A program made the position numbers and the translations under genes. Source: Mucilaginibacter sp. JRF (GTDB lineage: Bacteria > Bacteroidota > Bacteroidia > Sphingobacteriales > Sphingobacteriaceae). From it: DNA of 64,000 nucleotides. Within the stretch, counting starts at the first letter, position 1. Each line of letters opens with the position of its first letter. The notes below the pieces were generated by a model that made no database searches, was not told the origin of the DNA, and worked only from the letters and a program-made list of their open reading frames with translations. The stretch is taken from NCBI RefSeq assembly GCF_015223065.1, contig NZ_JADFBY010000007.1, positions 124,001 through 188,000 on the forward strand, read 5' to 3'. Below, piece after piece: positions 1-8,479 of this stretch.

Positions 1-2
1 AG

Positions 3-914
3 ATAGACGGACAGGCACACGTAATACTGGCATGGGCCAGGCTGGCCTTAAAACGCGGGCACACAAAGTTTGAGGATGATACCTGGCCGCAGGTACGGGC
101 CATCATGTCGCGCACTTGCGATCGTGCCTTTTTTCAGTACGGCACATGGTCAATTGAACCTGGCCTGGTGCGGAACATCGCCTTTGAGCATTCCAAAGAA
201 AGCCGGATGTGGGATACATGGGATCTGCTGACCCAAAGTTTTGTAGGCGCATCATTACAGGACATGGCTACGGTTGCCAACCGCCGCGGAGAAAAGGCAT
301 TAGCATCAGCCTGGAATAAAAAGCTGGATATTTTAAAGCAAGGCATCAACAAACATTTAGTAACCAAACGCTTTGGCGATCCGGTGTATGTTGAAATGCT
401 GCTGCCCAATTCAAACGGCGGAACACCTTATTATGGTTTGGGCTGGGTAACATTATCGCCCATAGCGGCAGGTTGGGAAGGCGCGGATCATGAGGTATTA
501 AAGAATACGGTAAAGCGCATGCAAAAAACCGCCCTCAAAAAAAGCGGCGATCTGTATTGGATGCCTACTGATATGTACCCGGATAGTGCTGTATCTAACG
601 AGATTATTGGCAAAGGTATAGGCTGGGAGATCGACTTCAGCAATACCGAAAATGATTACGCCCGAATTGTACAGATACTAAAATTGATACAGGTGGTAAA
701 TGCCAGCAAACCCATATACATGGAGGGTGGCTGGCTGGAAGGTAGCGGCTACACACTTGCCAACATTATTAAGGATACCGACATAGCGAAACTACAAACC
801 GCGCAATGGAAAACCAAAGATGCCGGCAATGGCGAGCAAAGCGCCTGGTGGTGCTGGGCCATGGCCCGCCTCCGAAAATCAGTTGGCTTGCCTGCTGAGC
901 CTAAAGCGAATTAA
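3..914 (+). CDS. C-terminal part of a probable helical-barrel glycosidase (5' end outside window)
   Basis: The reading frame is open from base 3, so the gene starts before the window; the ATG at 105 lies inside it and is not the start. The visible 303 residues are rich in Trp and Tyr and alternate helices with short aromatic loops (WDTWDLL, YYGLGWV, LYWMPTDMYPDS, SAWWCWAMARLRK). That pattern resembles the (alpha/alpha)6-barrel six-hairpin glycosidases, but I cannot name a GH family or point to catalytic residues. It ends in a perfect hairpin terminator and faces the helicase gene. It may belong to another carbohydrate cluster to the left. The coding call is firm; the enzyme class is inference. 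Confidence 0.6.
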   Translation: MDGQAHVILAWARLALKRGHTKFEDDTWPQVRAIMSRTCDRAFFQYGTWSIEPGLVRNIAFEHSKESRMWDTWDLLTQSFVGASLQDMATVANRRGEKALASAWNKKLDILKQGINKHLVTKRFGDPVYVEMLLPNSNGGTPYYGLGWVTLSPIAAGWEGADHEVLKNTVKRMQKTALKKSGDLYWMPTDMYPDSAVSNEIIGKGIGWEIDFSNTENDYARIVQILKLIQVVNASKPIYMEGGWLEGSGYTLANIIKDTDIAKLQTAQWKTKDAGNGEQSAWWCWAMARLRKSVGLPAEPKAN

Positions 915-960
915 AGTAAGAAGGCCTTTCGGACATACCGAAAGGCCTTCTTACTTTTTT
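914..960. terminator. Bidirectional hairpin terminator
   Basis: A perfect 19-bp stem (914-932 with 938-956) has a 5-nt loop and a T-run at 955-960. It lies between the convergent glycosidase fragment and helicase genes. The A-residues at the left base of the stem would also serve the minus strand. Confidence 0.9.
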
Positions 961-963
961 AGA

Positions 964-3900
964 CTATTCCTCCACATCGGCATCTATCATAATGCCTTCG
1001 GCTTGTTTAAAGTTGGTTTTTACAAAGTGGCACCAGTCGCATTCCTTTTTGCCGCAGCCGGTGTTAAATTCGTGGTTCATTATTTTTTGGTATACCGAAG
1101 TTATCTGTTCGCTAACCAACTCCACACTCTCCGGCGATATGGCTATCTTCTCTTTATGATATTCGTTATCCTTAACCGGTTCCACAAATTCAAATTGGGT
1201 GTTTACCACCTGCCAATCGTTAGTGCGGTCGTTATCAACCAGTATTTTGTAGAAAACCGCCTGGCGCCAGTAGTCGCCGCCGTTGGGGTTATCATTGGTT
1301 GGGGCTTTCAGTTTGTCGGTAGCGTTTTTAAGCTTGCCTGTTTTATAGTCAACCACGGTTACGTGTTTGCCATCAAACTCAATCTTATCTAAATTACCCT
1401 TTATCGGCACGCCATTAACCTCAATGTTTTTAATGCTGCGTTCGGTTACGGCTACTTTGTTCCATACGTTAACATTTTGTTCGTAATATGGCGGCAGTAT
1501 CTTCTCGCCAAAGGCCAAACGAAGCTTAAATTCATCCTTGGTGAACGAATCGCGGTTGCGCGACATATACCAGCGAAACTCTTTCATGAATTCCTCCGTG
1601 GTTATAAATTCGTCATCATTCTCCTTTAACCTGCGGAAAGCCTTATTCAGTGCCCAGTGTACCGCCTGCCCAAACGTAGCCGCCGGACTTTTACCCGATG
1701 GCACCCTGATCAAACACTGAAAATAGAACCGCAGCGGGCAATCCAGGTAATTGTTTAGGTGCGTAACCGACAGGGTGTAGTTTTGCAGCAGCAGGTTAAT
1801 GTATTTGGTATCCAGCAGTTCAACCTGTGGCTTATCGGCCTCGGTAAATTGGGTGGCCATAAACTCAATCATTGCATCAGCCGCAACCTGCGGGTAAGCA
1901 ACCTGCAAATGCGTTTCGGCTAATATCTCCCCCACAAATTGTGACGACTCCTGATCCTTGCCCCTTTTATCCTTACGGGCGTATGATATGTTGAGGCATT
2001 GCTTGGCGCGGGTTAAGGCTACGTAGAATAAGCGACGGGCTTCTTCCCTTTGCGATATCTCATCATCGGGCGCACCGGTTAATGTATCCGGGTAGCTGAA
2101 ACCGGAGTTGCGGCCTTTACTATCCCATGTTTTTTTATCGCAACCTATGAAGAACACATGCTCAAATTCCAACCCCTTTGAACCATGCGCCGTAAGGAAG
2201 TTGATGCCATTGTCAGAAAATATAACCTGGTTAAGCTCCATGCGGATCTTGTTCTTTTTCATCAGGTCGATAGTGGCGATCAGCTCGGCCAGCGTAATGT
2301 CGGGCTGTTTGCGGCTTTCATCCTTAATAAAATCAAAAAAGTTGGTGAGCACCTGCATAAATGTGCCCTTATCCGCCTGCTGCATAATGAATTTCAGGAT
2401 GCCCATTTTTGATATTACCTGCTGAAACAGCTGTTGCACCGTTAAGCTTACTGATGCCTTGAGCAGATAATCAATATCATTCATCAGGAATTTCATCTCC
2501 ACATTCTGCACGTTATCAAACAAACCCGGTTGGGCAGGCGCGCGTAGTTCACTTATGTACCGGCGCAGCGAGGTTTTAGGCTGATCGTTACTAAAGGTGC
2601 CATAATTAGCTTTTGCTACCGCGATGCTGGCCTTGGCTACCTCAATGGGTGGTATGCCGAAGAAATCATAGTGCATAATTTCGAACAGCAATTCATCACC
2701 ACTATAAGGCGAATCAAGCTCCATGCTCAGGTAGCGCAGTATGCTGATCATCTTTTCGCCAAAGGGCAGGGTAAGTATATCTATTTTACGTTTGGTATTA
2801 ACGGCAATTTTCTGAGCATCTAAAAAATGCACCAGATCTTCCACCTGGCTGTGGTTGCGGTAAATAACAGCTACCTCATTAGCAGGCACGCCGCTTTCTA
2901 TCAGTTTTTGTATGATGCGTGCCGTATCGGCCAGTTCCTGATCGGGGTTTTCGTATTCGCGTATGGTTGGCTCAACCATATCGGTAGCGAAACGCGGGTG
3001 TGATGCACTCAGGTTTTTATCCAGGTTGAGCTGCGCGGTAAGGCGTTTCAGGTTTTTATCTATCAGCGCCTTTGAAATATCGAGAATGTGTTGATTTGAA
3101 CGATAGTTGCGCCTCAATACCACGGTATGCAGGGCATGCACATAATCATTAGCGAAATCAAGGATGTTCTCCATGTTGGCACCCTGAAACTTGAATATCG
3201 ACTGATCATCATCGCCCACCACAAATACGTTGGGCGTATCCCAGTACTCCAGCAAAAACTTAAGCAATGCATTTTGCGAACCACTGGTATCCTGAAACTC
3301 ATCAACCAGAATATACTGGTAACGTTCCTGGTAGCGGCGCAATATATCGGCATTCTCTCGAAAAGCTTTCAGCACCCAAATGATCATGTCGTCATAATCA
3401 TAGCGGCCCTGTTGCTTCATTTTGGCATCGTAATTCTTGTACTCGGCAACGGCGGCAAGCAGTTTTTTCATCTGCTCGGTCACCTTGTCAATATCGGCCT
3501 GTTTTGGGTCGCCAACTTTAACGCCTTTTGATGGCATGGCACGCTTATAAACAAATTCCTCTCTGTTAGGCAGATCGGCAATGTATTCTTCAACAGCTTG
3601 GTTAATCCGCTCAATGGTCCAGCTCTCACGCTTCATGGTCGAGAACAGGCTTTTAAGTCGTGGCGAATCATAGTATATATCACCCGTAAAGCGCTTCAAT
3701 AAATGATCGTTCGAAAACTCATCGATCAGCTCCCTGAAAAGCATGGCCGATTCCAGATCCGACAACGGATCGAGGTTCAGCTTGCCGAAGTATTCCAGGT
3801 TCTCCTGTATCACCTCATTACAAAAAGCGTGGAAGGTATATATATTGATGCGGTAAGCATCGGGGCCAATAAAATCAAACAAGCGCTTGCGCATGGCTAC

Positions 3901-4131
3901 CGCGCCTGCATCGGTATAGGTTAAACACAAAATTTCGTTAGGCTGGGCATCGGTATCGGTCAGTATCTTGCCGATACGCGCGGCCAATATCTGCGTTTTG
4001 CCGGTACCCGGCCCCGCAACTACCAGCACAGGGCCATCCATTTTATTTACGGCCGATAACTGCTCCGGGTTTAACGAAGCCAAAGCCTCCTGAAATTTAG
4101 CGTTATATTTTGCTGATATAGGGTTTTGCAT
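964..4131 (-). CDS. UvrD/Rep-type helicase fused to an Fe-S PD-(D/E)XK nuclease
   Basis: This 1055-residue protein should be an ATP-dependent DNA helicase-nuclease for double-strand break processing. The superfamily 1 helicase part shows Walker A GPGTGKT (residues 40-46), LVDEFQDT, GDDDQSIFKFQGA, LRRNYRS, TAHGSKGLEFEHVFF and LFYVALTRAK in the UvrD order. The last 260 residues carry an AddB/Cas4-like nuclease: DCPLRFYF, GNLDKIEF, VDYKTGK, then C1026, C1031 and C1034, which with the earlier Cys fit a 4Fe-4S cluster. Helicase and nuclease lie on one chain rather than in an AddA/AddB pair. No partner gene is adjacent. The ATG at 4131 places the Walker A site at the usual distance from the N-terminus. 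Confidence 0.93.
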   Translation of the reverse strand: MQNPISAKYNAKFQEALASLNPEQLSAVNKMDGPVLVVAGPGTGKTQILAARIGKILTDTDAQPNEILCLTYTDAGAVAMRKRLFDFIGPDAYRINIYTFHAFCNEVIQENLEYFGKLNLDPLSDLESAMLFRELIDEFSNDHLLKRFTGDIYYDSPRLKSLFSTMKRESWTIERINQAVEEYIADLPNREEFVYKRAMPSKGVKVGDPKQADIDKVTEQMKKLLAAVAEYKNYDAKMKQQGRYDYDDMIIWVLKAFRENADILRRYQERYQYILVDEFQDTSGSQNALLKFLLEYWDTPNVFVVGDDDQSIFKFQGANMENILDFANDYVHALHTVVLRRNYRSNQHILDISKALIDKNLKRLTAQLNLDKNLSASHPRFATDMVEPTIREYENPDQELADTARIIQKLIESGVPANEVAVIYRNHSQVEDLVHFLDAQKIAVNTKRKIDILTLPFGEKMISILRYLSMELDSPYSGDELLFEIMHYDFFGIPPIEVAKASIAVAKANYGTFSNDQPKTSLRRYISELRAPAQPGLFDNVQNVEMKFLMNDIDYLLKASVSLTVQQLFQQVISKMGILKFIMQQADKGTFMQVLTNFFDFIKDESRKQPDITLAELIATIDLMKKNKIRMELNQVIFSDNGINFLTAHGSKGLEFEHVFFIGCDKKTWDSKGRNSGFSYPDTLTGAPDDEISQREEARRLFYVALTRAKQCLNISYARKDKRGKDQESSQFVGEILAETHLQVAYPQVAADAMIEFMATQFTEADKPQVELLDTKYINLLLQNYTLSVTHLNNYLDCPLRFYFQCLIRVPSGKSPAATFGQAVHWALNKAFRRLKENDDEFITTEEFMKEFRWYMSRNRDSFTKDEFKLRLAFGEKILPPYYEQNVNVWNKVAVTERSIKNIEVNGVPIKGNLDKIEFDGKHVTVVDYKTGKLKNATDKLKAPTNDNPNGGDYWRQAVFYKILVDNDRTNDWQVVNTQFEFVEPVKDNEYHKEKIAISPESVELVSEQITSVYQKIMNHEFNTGCGKKECDWCHFVKTNFKQAEGIMIDADVEE

Positions 4132-4233
4132 ACGTAGGTAAAAATACGAAGATTTTTAGTAATGTATTTAGCGATTAATGGCCATCTTTAGATTGACCGA
4201 TTATCTTTATTTGTAAATAGCTTGAATTATAGT

Positions 4234-4594
4234 AAAAAAAGCGCGGTGGCCTGCCGGAAAACCGGGCCAGGGAGTATGGCCTTGTGGGCGGAAGGTTTTT
4301 TCCGGCTTGATGTTTGGTTACTTTCGCACCAAGGGAATTAACTGGCCTCTGCGCCCAAGAGCAGGCTGACGATAATAAAAGTAGAACCTCTTAATTAAAG
4401 CACCCTCACTCATTCAATTACAGCAAAGTTCATTACCTGTCCTCAATTTCTTTTGAGCGATCAAAAGAAACAAAAATCGCCGGCTGCGCCCTGCCCGGTG
4501 AAAGTTTGTGCTTTGGCAAGGCTTGTGCTGCTCCGGGCATTTCTGATGCCGGTAATAGAGGCTATTTATGGGTTGTGCGTTTGTTTTTTTAACT
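4234..4594 (+). repeat. Dispersed repeat D, copy 1
   Basis: This stretch is closely similar, with scattered differences, to 22456-22799; both copies run straight into a type A element. It holds two hairpins. One pairs 4253-4263 with 4294-4306 (two extra T). The other is a perfect 10-bp stem, 4447-4456 with 4461-4470, with loop GCGA. A third stem near 4317-4342 is intact in copy 2 but decayed here. A 79-codon TTG-start frame at 4453 runs through it and is not treated as a gene. Bases 4132-4233 hold nothing I recognise except the helicase upstream region. Confidence 0.85.
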
Positions 4595-4677
4595 TGTCAT
4601 TTCGAGCGATAGCGAGAAATCTGCACGCGTTCATTTCAAAGCGACAGATTTCTCCTCGTACCTACATCAAAATGACA
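4595..4677 (+). repeat. Type A inverted repeat
   Basis: About 83 bp run from TGTCATTTCGAGCGATAGCG to AAATGACA. Arms carry GAGAAATCTG and CAGATTTCTC inside the outer TGTCATTT/AAATGACA pair. The right arm is partly decayed (CTACATCAA replaces CTCGTTCGA). Related copies lie at 4831, 22333, 22800, 34802, 49530 and 53637. Confidence 0.85.
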
Positions 4678-4699
4678 GGGAGCCTATTATAAAATAACG

Positions 4700-4781
4700 C
4701 GTCATTGAGAAACGAAGCAATCCCCGAGCGACTAATCCTGAAGAATGTCCTAAAGAGATTGCTTCGCACCTCGCAATGACG
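4700..4781 (+). repeat. Type B inverted repeat
   Basis: The element runs from CGTCATTGAG to CGCAATGACG and has the family loop GAGCGACT...CCTAAAGA. The left arm has a few changes from the consensus CGTCATTGCGAGG. Other copies lie at 34697, 49627 (inverted) and 53747. Confidence 0.8.
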
Positions 4782-4793
4782 TGATTATTAAAA

Positions 4794-4824
4794 GTCCTCC
4801 CCCTCGGGGAGGATTTAGGTGGGG
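4794..4824 (-). repeat. Type C GC-rich hairpin repeat
   Basis: CCTCCCCCTCGGGGAGG forms a short strong hairpin followed by ATTTAGGTGGGG. It is in the opposite orientation to the copies at 22290 and 49474. Confidence 0.75.
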
Positions 4825-4830
4825 TTTTAC

Positions 4831-4895
4831 AAGGAAATCTGCACGGGTTCAATAACAAATCGACAGATTTCTCCTCGTACCTCGTCGAAATGACA
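4831..4895 (+). repeat. Type A repeat, left end missing
   Basis: It begins inside the left arm (GGAAATCTGCAC) and has the full right arm CAGATTTCTCCTCGTACCTC to AAATGACA. The outer left TGTCATTTCGA segment is absent and a type C element sits just before it. Confidence 0.7.
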
Positions 4896-4916
4896 TAGGG
4901 CTTTTGCTTATTTATT

Positions 4917-4924
4917 TATATTTG
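4917..4924 (+). promoter_or_regulatory. Bacteroidota -7 element for the M28 peptidase gene
   Basis: TATATTTG matches TAnnTTTG, 20 nt before the ATG at 4944. No good -33 TTG is seen at the usual distance. Confidence 0.5.
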
Positions 4925-4943
4925 TTGAAACTGACTTCAACAC

Positions 4944-6323
4944 ATGAAAAAACTCTTACTCTCTGCTGCTATACTGTTCAGTGGCTTGTCGCTACAGGCG
5001 CAGGACTCGCTGATGATGCGTAAAATTTACGATGAAGCCCTGGTTAACGGCCAGGGGTACGAAAACCTGCGTTACCTGTGTAAAAAGATCGGTCCGCGTT
5101 TAAGCGGTTCGCCTAATGCCCAAAAGGCTGTTGAGTGGGGCAAAAAACTGATGGAAGAATACGGCTTTGATCGTGTTTACCTGCAAGAGGTAATGGTGCC
5201 GCATTGGGTACGCGGGGCGAAGGAGCAGGGCGCTATTATTGATGGTAAAAAGAAAATATCGGTGCCTATCTGCGCGCTGGGTATGTCGATAGCTACGCCT
5301 GCCGCCGGTATCACGGCCAACGTAATCGAGGTAAAGAGCATTAAAGAAATGCAGGACCTGGGCGAGAGCGTTATAAAAGGCAAGATAGTATTCTTTAACC
5401 GCCCGTTCGATCCAAAATATATTGAAACCGGCCAGGGTTATGGTGCTGCCGGCGATCAGCGTTTTGTTGGTCCGGCTGAGGCTGCTAAGTTGGGTGCTGT
5501 TGGCGCTATAGTACGTTCTTTAAGTCCGGCGTTGGATGATTATCCGCACACCGGTGGTACGCTGAGCGCGCCCGGCACCAAGATGATACCTGCCGCGGCC
5601 ATATCAACCATGGCTGCCGAAAAGCTAAGCAGAATGTTAAGGCTGCGCAAATTGCCGCTGATAAAATTCTGGTTCAAGCAAAGCTGCCAAACACTGCCCG
5701 ATGCAAAATCATACAACGTAATAGGCGAGCTTACCGGTACCGAAAATCCTAAGAAAGTGATCACCGTAGGCGGTCACCTGGATTCGTGGGATCTGGCCGA
5801 AGGCGCGCATGATGATGGTACAGGCATTGTACAATCGGCCGAGGCGTTACGTATTTTAAAGGCGTTGAAGTATAAACCTAAAAATTCTGTTCGAGCGGTG
5901 TTTTTTATGAATGAGGAGAATGGCACCCGCGGCGGTTTAAAATATGCCGAGCTTGCCGCCAAAAACAAGGAAGACCATATAGCCGCTATTGAAACCGATG
6001 AGGGTGGTTTTGTGCCTCGCGGTTTTGGCTTTGATGCATCGCCGGAAGTTGTGGCAAATATCAACAAAAACTGGAAGGGTTTATTTGAACCTTACGAGGC
6101 CGACAGGTTGGTAAAAGGCGAAGGGGGTACCGATATTGAACCGTTAAAGGAAACCGTACCTAATATTACCCTGATCAGTTTTCTGCCCGATTCGCAACGT
6201 TATTTTGATATTCACCACACACCTAATGATGTGTTTGAAAATGTGCACAAACGCGAGCTGGAGCTGGGTTCGGCTGCTATGGCATCATTGATCTTTCTGA
6301 TAGATCAGCATGGACTGAAATAA
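4944..6323 (+). CDS. Secreted M28 family metallopeptidase with PA domain
   Basis: This 459-residue protein is probably a di-zinc aminopeptidase/carboxypeptidase Q-like enzyme acting in the periplasm or outside the cell. A signal peptide (residues 1-19, cut after LQAQ) comes first. A protease-associated insert of about residues 100-240 interrupts the peptidase domain. The metal site residues are seen as GGHLDSWD (H278), GAHDDGTG, NEENGTRGG, ETDEGG and IHHTPNDV. It stands alone, with repeats upstream and a terminator downstream. Family assignment is strong; the substrate is not evident. Confidence 0.93.
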   Translation: MKKLLLSAAILFSGLSLQAQDSLMMRKIYDEALVNGQGYENLRYLCKKIGPRLSGSPNAQKAVEWGKKLMEEYGFDRVYLQEVMVPHWVRGAKEQGAIIDGKKKISVPICALGMSIATPAAGITANVIEVKSIKEMQDLGESVIKGKIVFFNRPFDPKYIETGQGYGAAGDQRFVGPAEAAKLGAVGAIVRSLSPALDDYPHTGGTLSAPGTKMIPAAAISTMAAEKLSRMLRLRKLPLIKFWFKQSCQTLPDAKSYNVIGELTGTENPKKVITVGGHLDSWDLAEGAHDDGTGIVQSAEALRILKALKYKPKNSVRAVFFMNEENGTRGGLKYAELAAKNKEDHIAAIETDEGGFVPRGFGFDASPEVVANINKNWKGLFEPYEADRLVKGEGGTDIEPLKETVPNITLISFLPDSQRYFDIHHTPNDVFENVHKRELELGSAAMASLIFLIDQHGLK

Positions 6324-6344
6324 TCATCACCATAATAATATTAC

Positions 6345-6377
6345 AAAGGCAGAACATTTTACAGGTTCTGCCTTTTT
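6345..6377 (+). terminator. Hairpin terminator after the M28 peptidase
   Basis: An 11-bp stem pairs 6345-6355 with 6365-6375 and runs into a T-stretch. It separates the peptidase gene from the transporter gene that starts 42 nt later. Confidence 0.8.
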
Positions 6378-6418
6378 CATTTATCGCTATTTTTGCACAA
6401 CAATAAAAACAGTAACAA

Positions 6419-7708
6419 GTGCCCGAAGCTGACAGTACTACACCCCCGAAAACCGACTCGTTCGCCGCTCTGCGGTTTAAAGATTTCCGCTCATACTTAA
6501 CCATGCGTTTCTTTTTTACGTTCGCCTACCAAATGCAGAACGTAGTGCTGGGTATCTACATTTATGATGTTACACACGATAAGTTTGCGCTGGGATTAAT
6601 TGGTTTGTACGAGGCTATACCGGCCATCGGACTATCGCTTTACGGCGGCTATATTGCCGATAAACTGGAGAAGCGTAAAATGCTGCTGCTTATCTTCGGT
6701 ACCATATTCTTTTCATCAGTAGTGATGATGGCCGCCACCCACAAAGGCGCGGGCGATTATTTGCACATGCACACCGTGGTACCTATTATATATGGTATGT
6801 TGTTTATTAACGGGTTGGCGAGGGCATTTTATGCACCGGCGGCTTTTTCGGTATTGGCCAACAGCGTACCACGCGAGGTATACCCCAACTCCAGCACCTG
6901 GAATAGTTCGAGCTGGCAGATAGCCTCCATTATAGCCCCGGTTGTGGGTAGCTTTATATATGCCTACATGGGTATAACAGGCGCATTTACTACCATCGTA
7001 CTCTTTTTAGCGGTGGCCTTTGTGTCGGTATGTTTGCTGAAAAAGGTGCCGCCTGTATTTAAACCTAAAGAGGGTATGTGGAAAAGCCTTTCAGAAGGTA
7101 TACGCTTTGTATTCAATACCAAAATGATGGTGGGTGCCTTAAGCCTTGACATGTTCTCGGTATTTTTTGGCGGCGCGGTAGCCTTGCTCCCCGTATTCGC
7201 CAAGGATATTCTGCATGTTGGCCCCGAAGGTGTGGGTGTAATGCGTGGCGCTACCTCATTGGGCGCGGTGCTGAGCATGCTTACCATGACCCGCTTTTCG
7301 CCTATGGGTAAGCCCTGGCGTAATTTGCTTATTGCGGTGGCGGGTTTTGGTATGTCGATAATTTGCTTTGGCCTGTCGAGGAATTTCTACTTGTCGCTGG
7401 TATTCCTGTTTACTGAGGGCGCGTTCGATAGTATCAGCGTGTTGATACGTGGTACCATTATGCAAATGCTTACGCCTGATGAAATGCGCGGCCGGGTATC
7501 GGCAGTAAATCAAATGTTCATCGGTTCATCTAATGAGATCGGCGAATTTGAATCAGGCGTAGCGGCTAAACTATTGGATACCGTTCCTGCGGTATTATTT
7601 GGCGGCACCATGACTTTGATCGTGGTGAGTATCACCTACCTTAAAACCAAAAAGCTGGTACCGCTTACCCTGTACGATATTAATAAGAAACCCGAAATGG
7701 CAGCATAA
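6419..7708 (+). CDS. MFS transporter, EntS-like (MFS_3)
   Basis: This 429-residue membrane protein has about 12 hydrophobic segments and the layout of the EntS/MFS_3 exporter family. It has the opening FRSYLTMRFFFTFAYQMQNV, the loop GGYIADKLEKRKML after helix 2 and MRGRVSAVNQ late in the protein. These carriers usually export siderophores or drugs; the cargo cannot be told here. The start is a GTG at 6419; the next ATG, at 6504, would remove the start of helix 1. A terminator follows at 7736. Confidence 0.88.
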   Translation: MPEADSTTPPKTDSFAALRFKDFRSYLTMRFFFTFAYQMQNVVLGIYIYDVTHDKFALGLIGLYEAIPAIGLSLYGGYIADKLEKRKMLLLIFGTIFFSSVVMMAATHKGAGDYLHMHTVVPIIYGMLFINGLARAFYAPAAFSVLANSVPREVYPNSSTWNSSSWQIASIIAPVVGSFIYAYMGITGAFTTIVLFLAVAFVSVCLLKKVPPVFKPKEGMWKSLSEGIRFVFNTKMMVGALSLDMFSVFFGGAVALLPVFAKDILHVGPEGVGVMRGATSLGAVLSMLTMTRFSPMGKPWRNLLIAVAGFGMSIICFGLSRNFYLSLVFLFTEGAFDSISVLIRGTIMQMLTPDEMRGRVSAVNQMFIGSSNEIGEFESGVAAKLLDTVPAVLFGGTMTLIVVSITYLKTKKLVPLTLYDINKKPEMAA

Positions 7709-7735
7709 CAACGTTGCATCATTTAATAATATACC

Positions 7736-7770
7736 AAAACATCCCGCAGAAAAGCCTTGGGGGATGTTTT
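7736..7770. terminator. Hairpin terminator between convergent genes
   Basis: A perfect 10-bp stem pairs 7736-7745 with 7761-7770 around a 15-nt loop. A-run and T-run at its bases let it work on both strands. Confidence 0.75.
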
Positions 7771-7801
7771 GCATTAGGAGGGTATTGATAAGATATTTTA
7801 C

Positions 7802-8212
7802 TTAATTCTCCTCAGTATACTTTTTAAAGCTATCCAATATAGCCTGCCAGCCACCTTGTTGCATTTCAATAGGGTTGGTGCTTTCCGGGTCGAAGGTTTC
7901 GGTAACGGTAGTAGTATCTGCATCGCCATTAAAAGTGATGCTAACTTGCCTGCCATCGGCCATGGTATAGCTAATTAGTTTGTGCTCCTCAACGGCATCG
8001 TATACGCCTTCAAAATCAAAGCTAAAGCTGCCATCCTTTGCGGCCATAGTGGTTTTGAATTTACCGTCGGGGCGCAGGTCGTTATCGGCATAGGGTGCAT
8101 GCCAGTCGGCAGATGCCTGGCACCATTTGGTAATATGCTCGGGTAGGTTCCAGTAATTCCAAACCTTATTTACAGGGGCGTTAACAGTTGCTTGTACAGT
8201 AATGGTTTCCAT
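7802..8212 (-). CDS. SRPBCC (AHSA1/START-like) ligand-binding domain protein
   Basis: A 136-residue cytosolic protein of the AHSA1/polyketide-cyclase SRPBCC fold: it opens with ITVQATVNAPVNKVWNYWNLPEHITKWCQAS and ends with GGWQAILDSFKKYTEEN, both typical. The frame stays open for 57 further codons upstream, but the domain begins right after the ATG at 8212 and a -7 element lies at 8240-8247, so 8212 is chosen. No partner gene suggests a ligand. Confidence 0.88.
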   Translation of the reverse strand: METITVQATVNAPVNKVWNYWNLPEHITKWCQASADWHAPYADNDLRPDGKFKTTMAAKDGSFSFDFEGVYDAVEEHKLISYTMADGRQVSITFNGDADTTTVTETFDPESTNPIEMQQGGWQAILDSFKKYTEEN

Positions 8213-8239
8213 TTGTTTTTTGTTTATATGATGATATAA

Positions 8240-8247
8240 CAAATGTA
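8240..8247 (-). promoter_or_regulatory. -7 element for the SRPBCC gene
   Basis: On the minus strand TACATTTG fits TAnnTTTG, about 28 nt before the chosen ATG. The -33 element is unclear. Confidence 0.45.
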
Positions 8248-8401
8248 GTACATAGCCACCTACGCCGTGCTGGCCTAATGCGACAAAAAAAGAGGTAATA
8301 CAAGCCATATAGCCCGATATGGCACTCATAATGATTGCAATACAAATGTTACATTGATACAATTTAGCGAAGTATTGATACAAATAGGCGAATAGGTTGA
8401 T

Positions 8402-8422
8402 GTAAAAAACACCGTTTTTTAC
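8402..8422. other. Perfect 9-bp hairpin upstream of susC
   Basis: GTAAAAAAC (8402-8410) pairs with GTTTTTTAC (8414-8422) around a 3-nt loop, 58 nt before the SusC ATG. It could be an operator or a leader hairpin of the PUL; no copy was seen elsewhere in the window. Confidence 0.4.
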
Positions 8423-8479
8423 TCCATCAAATAAGCGTCGTACTGACGTTTAAATCAATTAACCAAATTATAGCATTTT

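Noticed and set aside
4453..4692. 79-codon frame through repeat D copy 1, similar to a 72-codon frame at 22663
   Set aside because: Both need a TTG start inside a hairpin arm; many of the differences between the copies change amino acids, while the DNA hairpins are kept. The constraint is on structure, not protein.
8213..8383. 57-codon N-terminal extension of the SRPBCC protein
   Set aside because: The extension is hydrophobic and unlike the family, and a -7 promoter element lies inside it.
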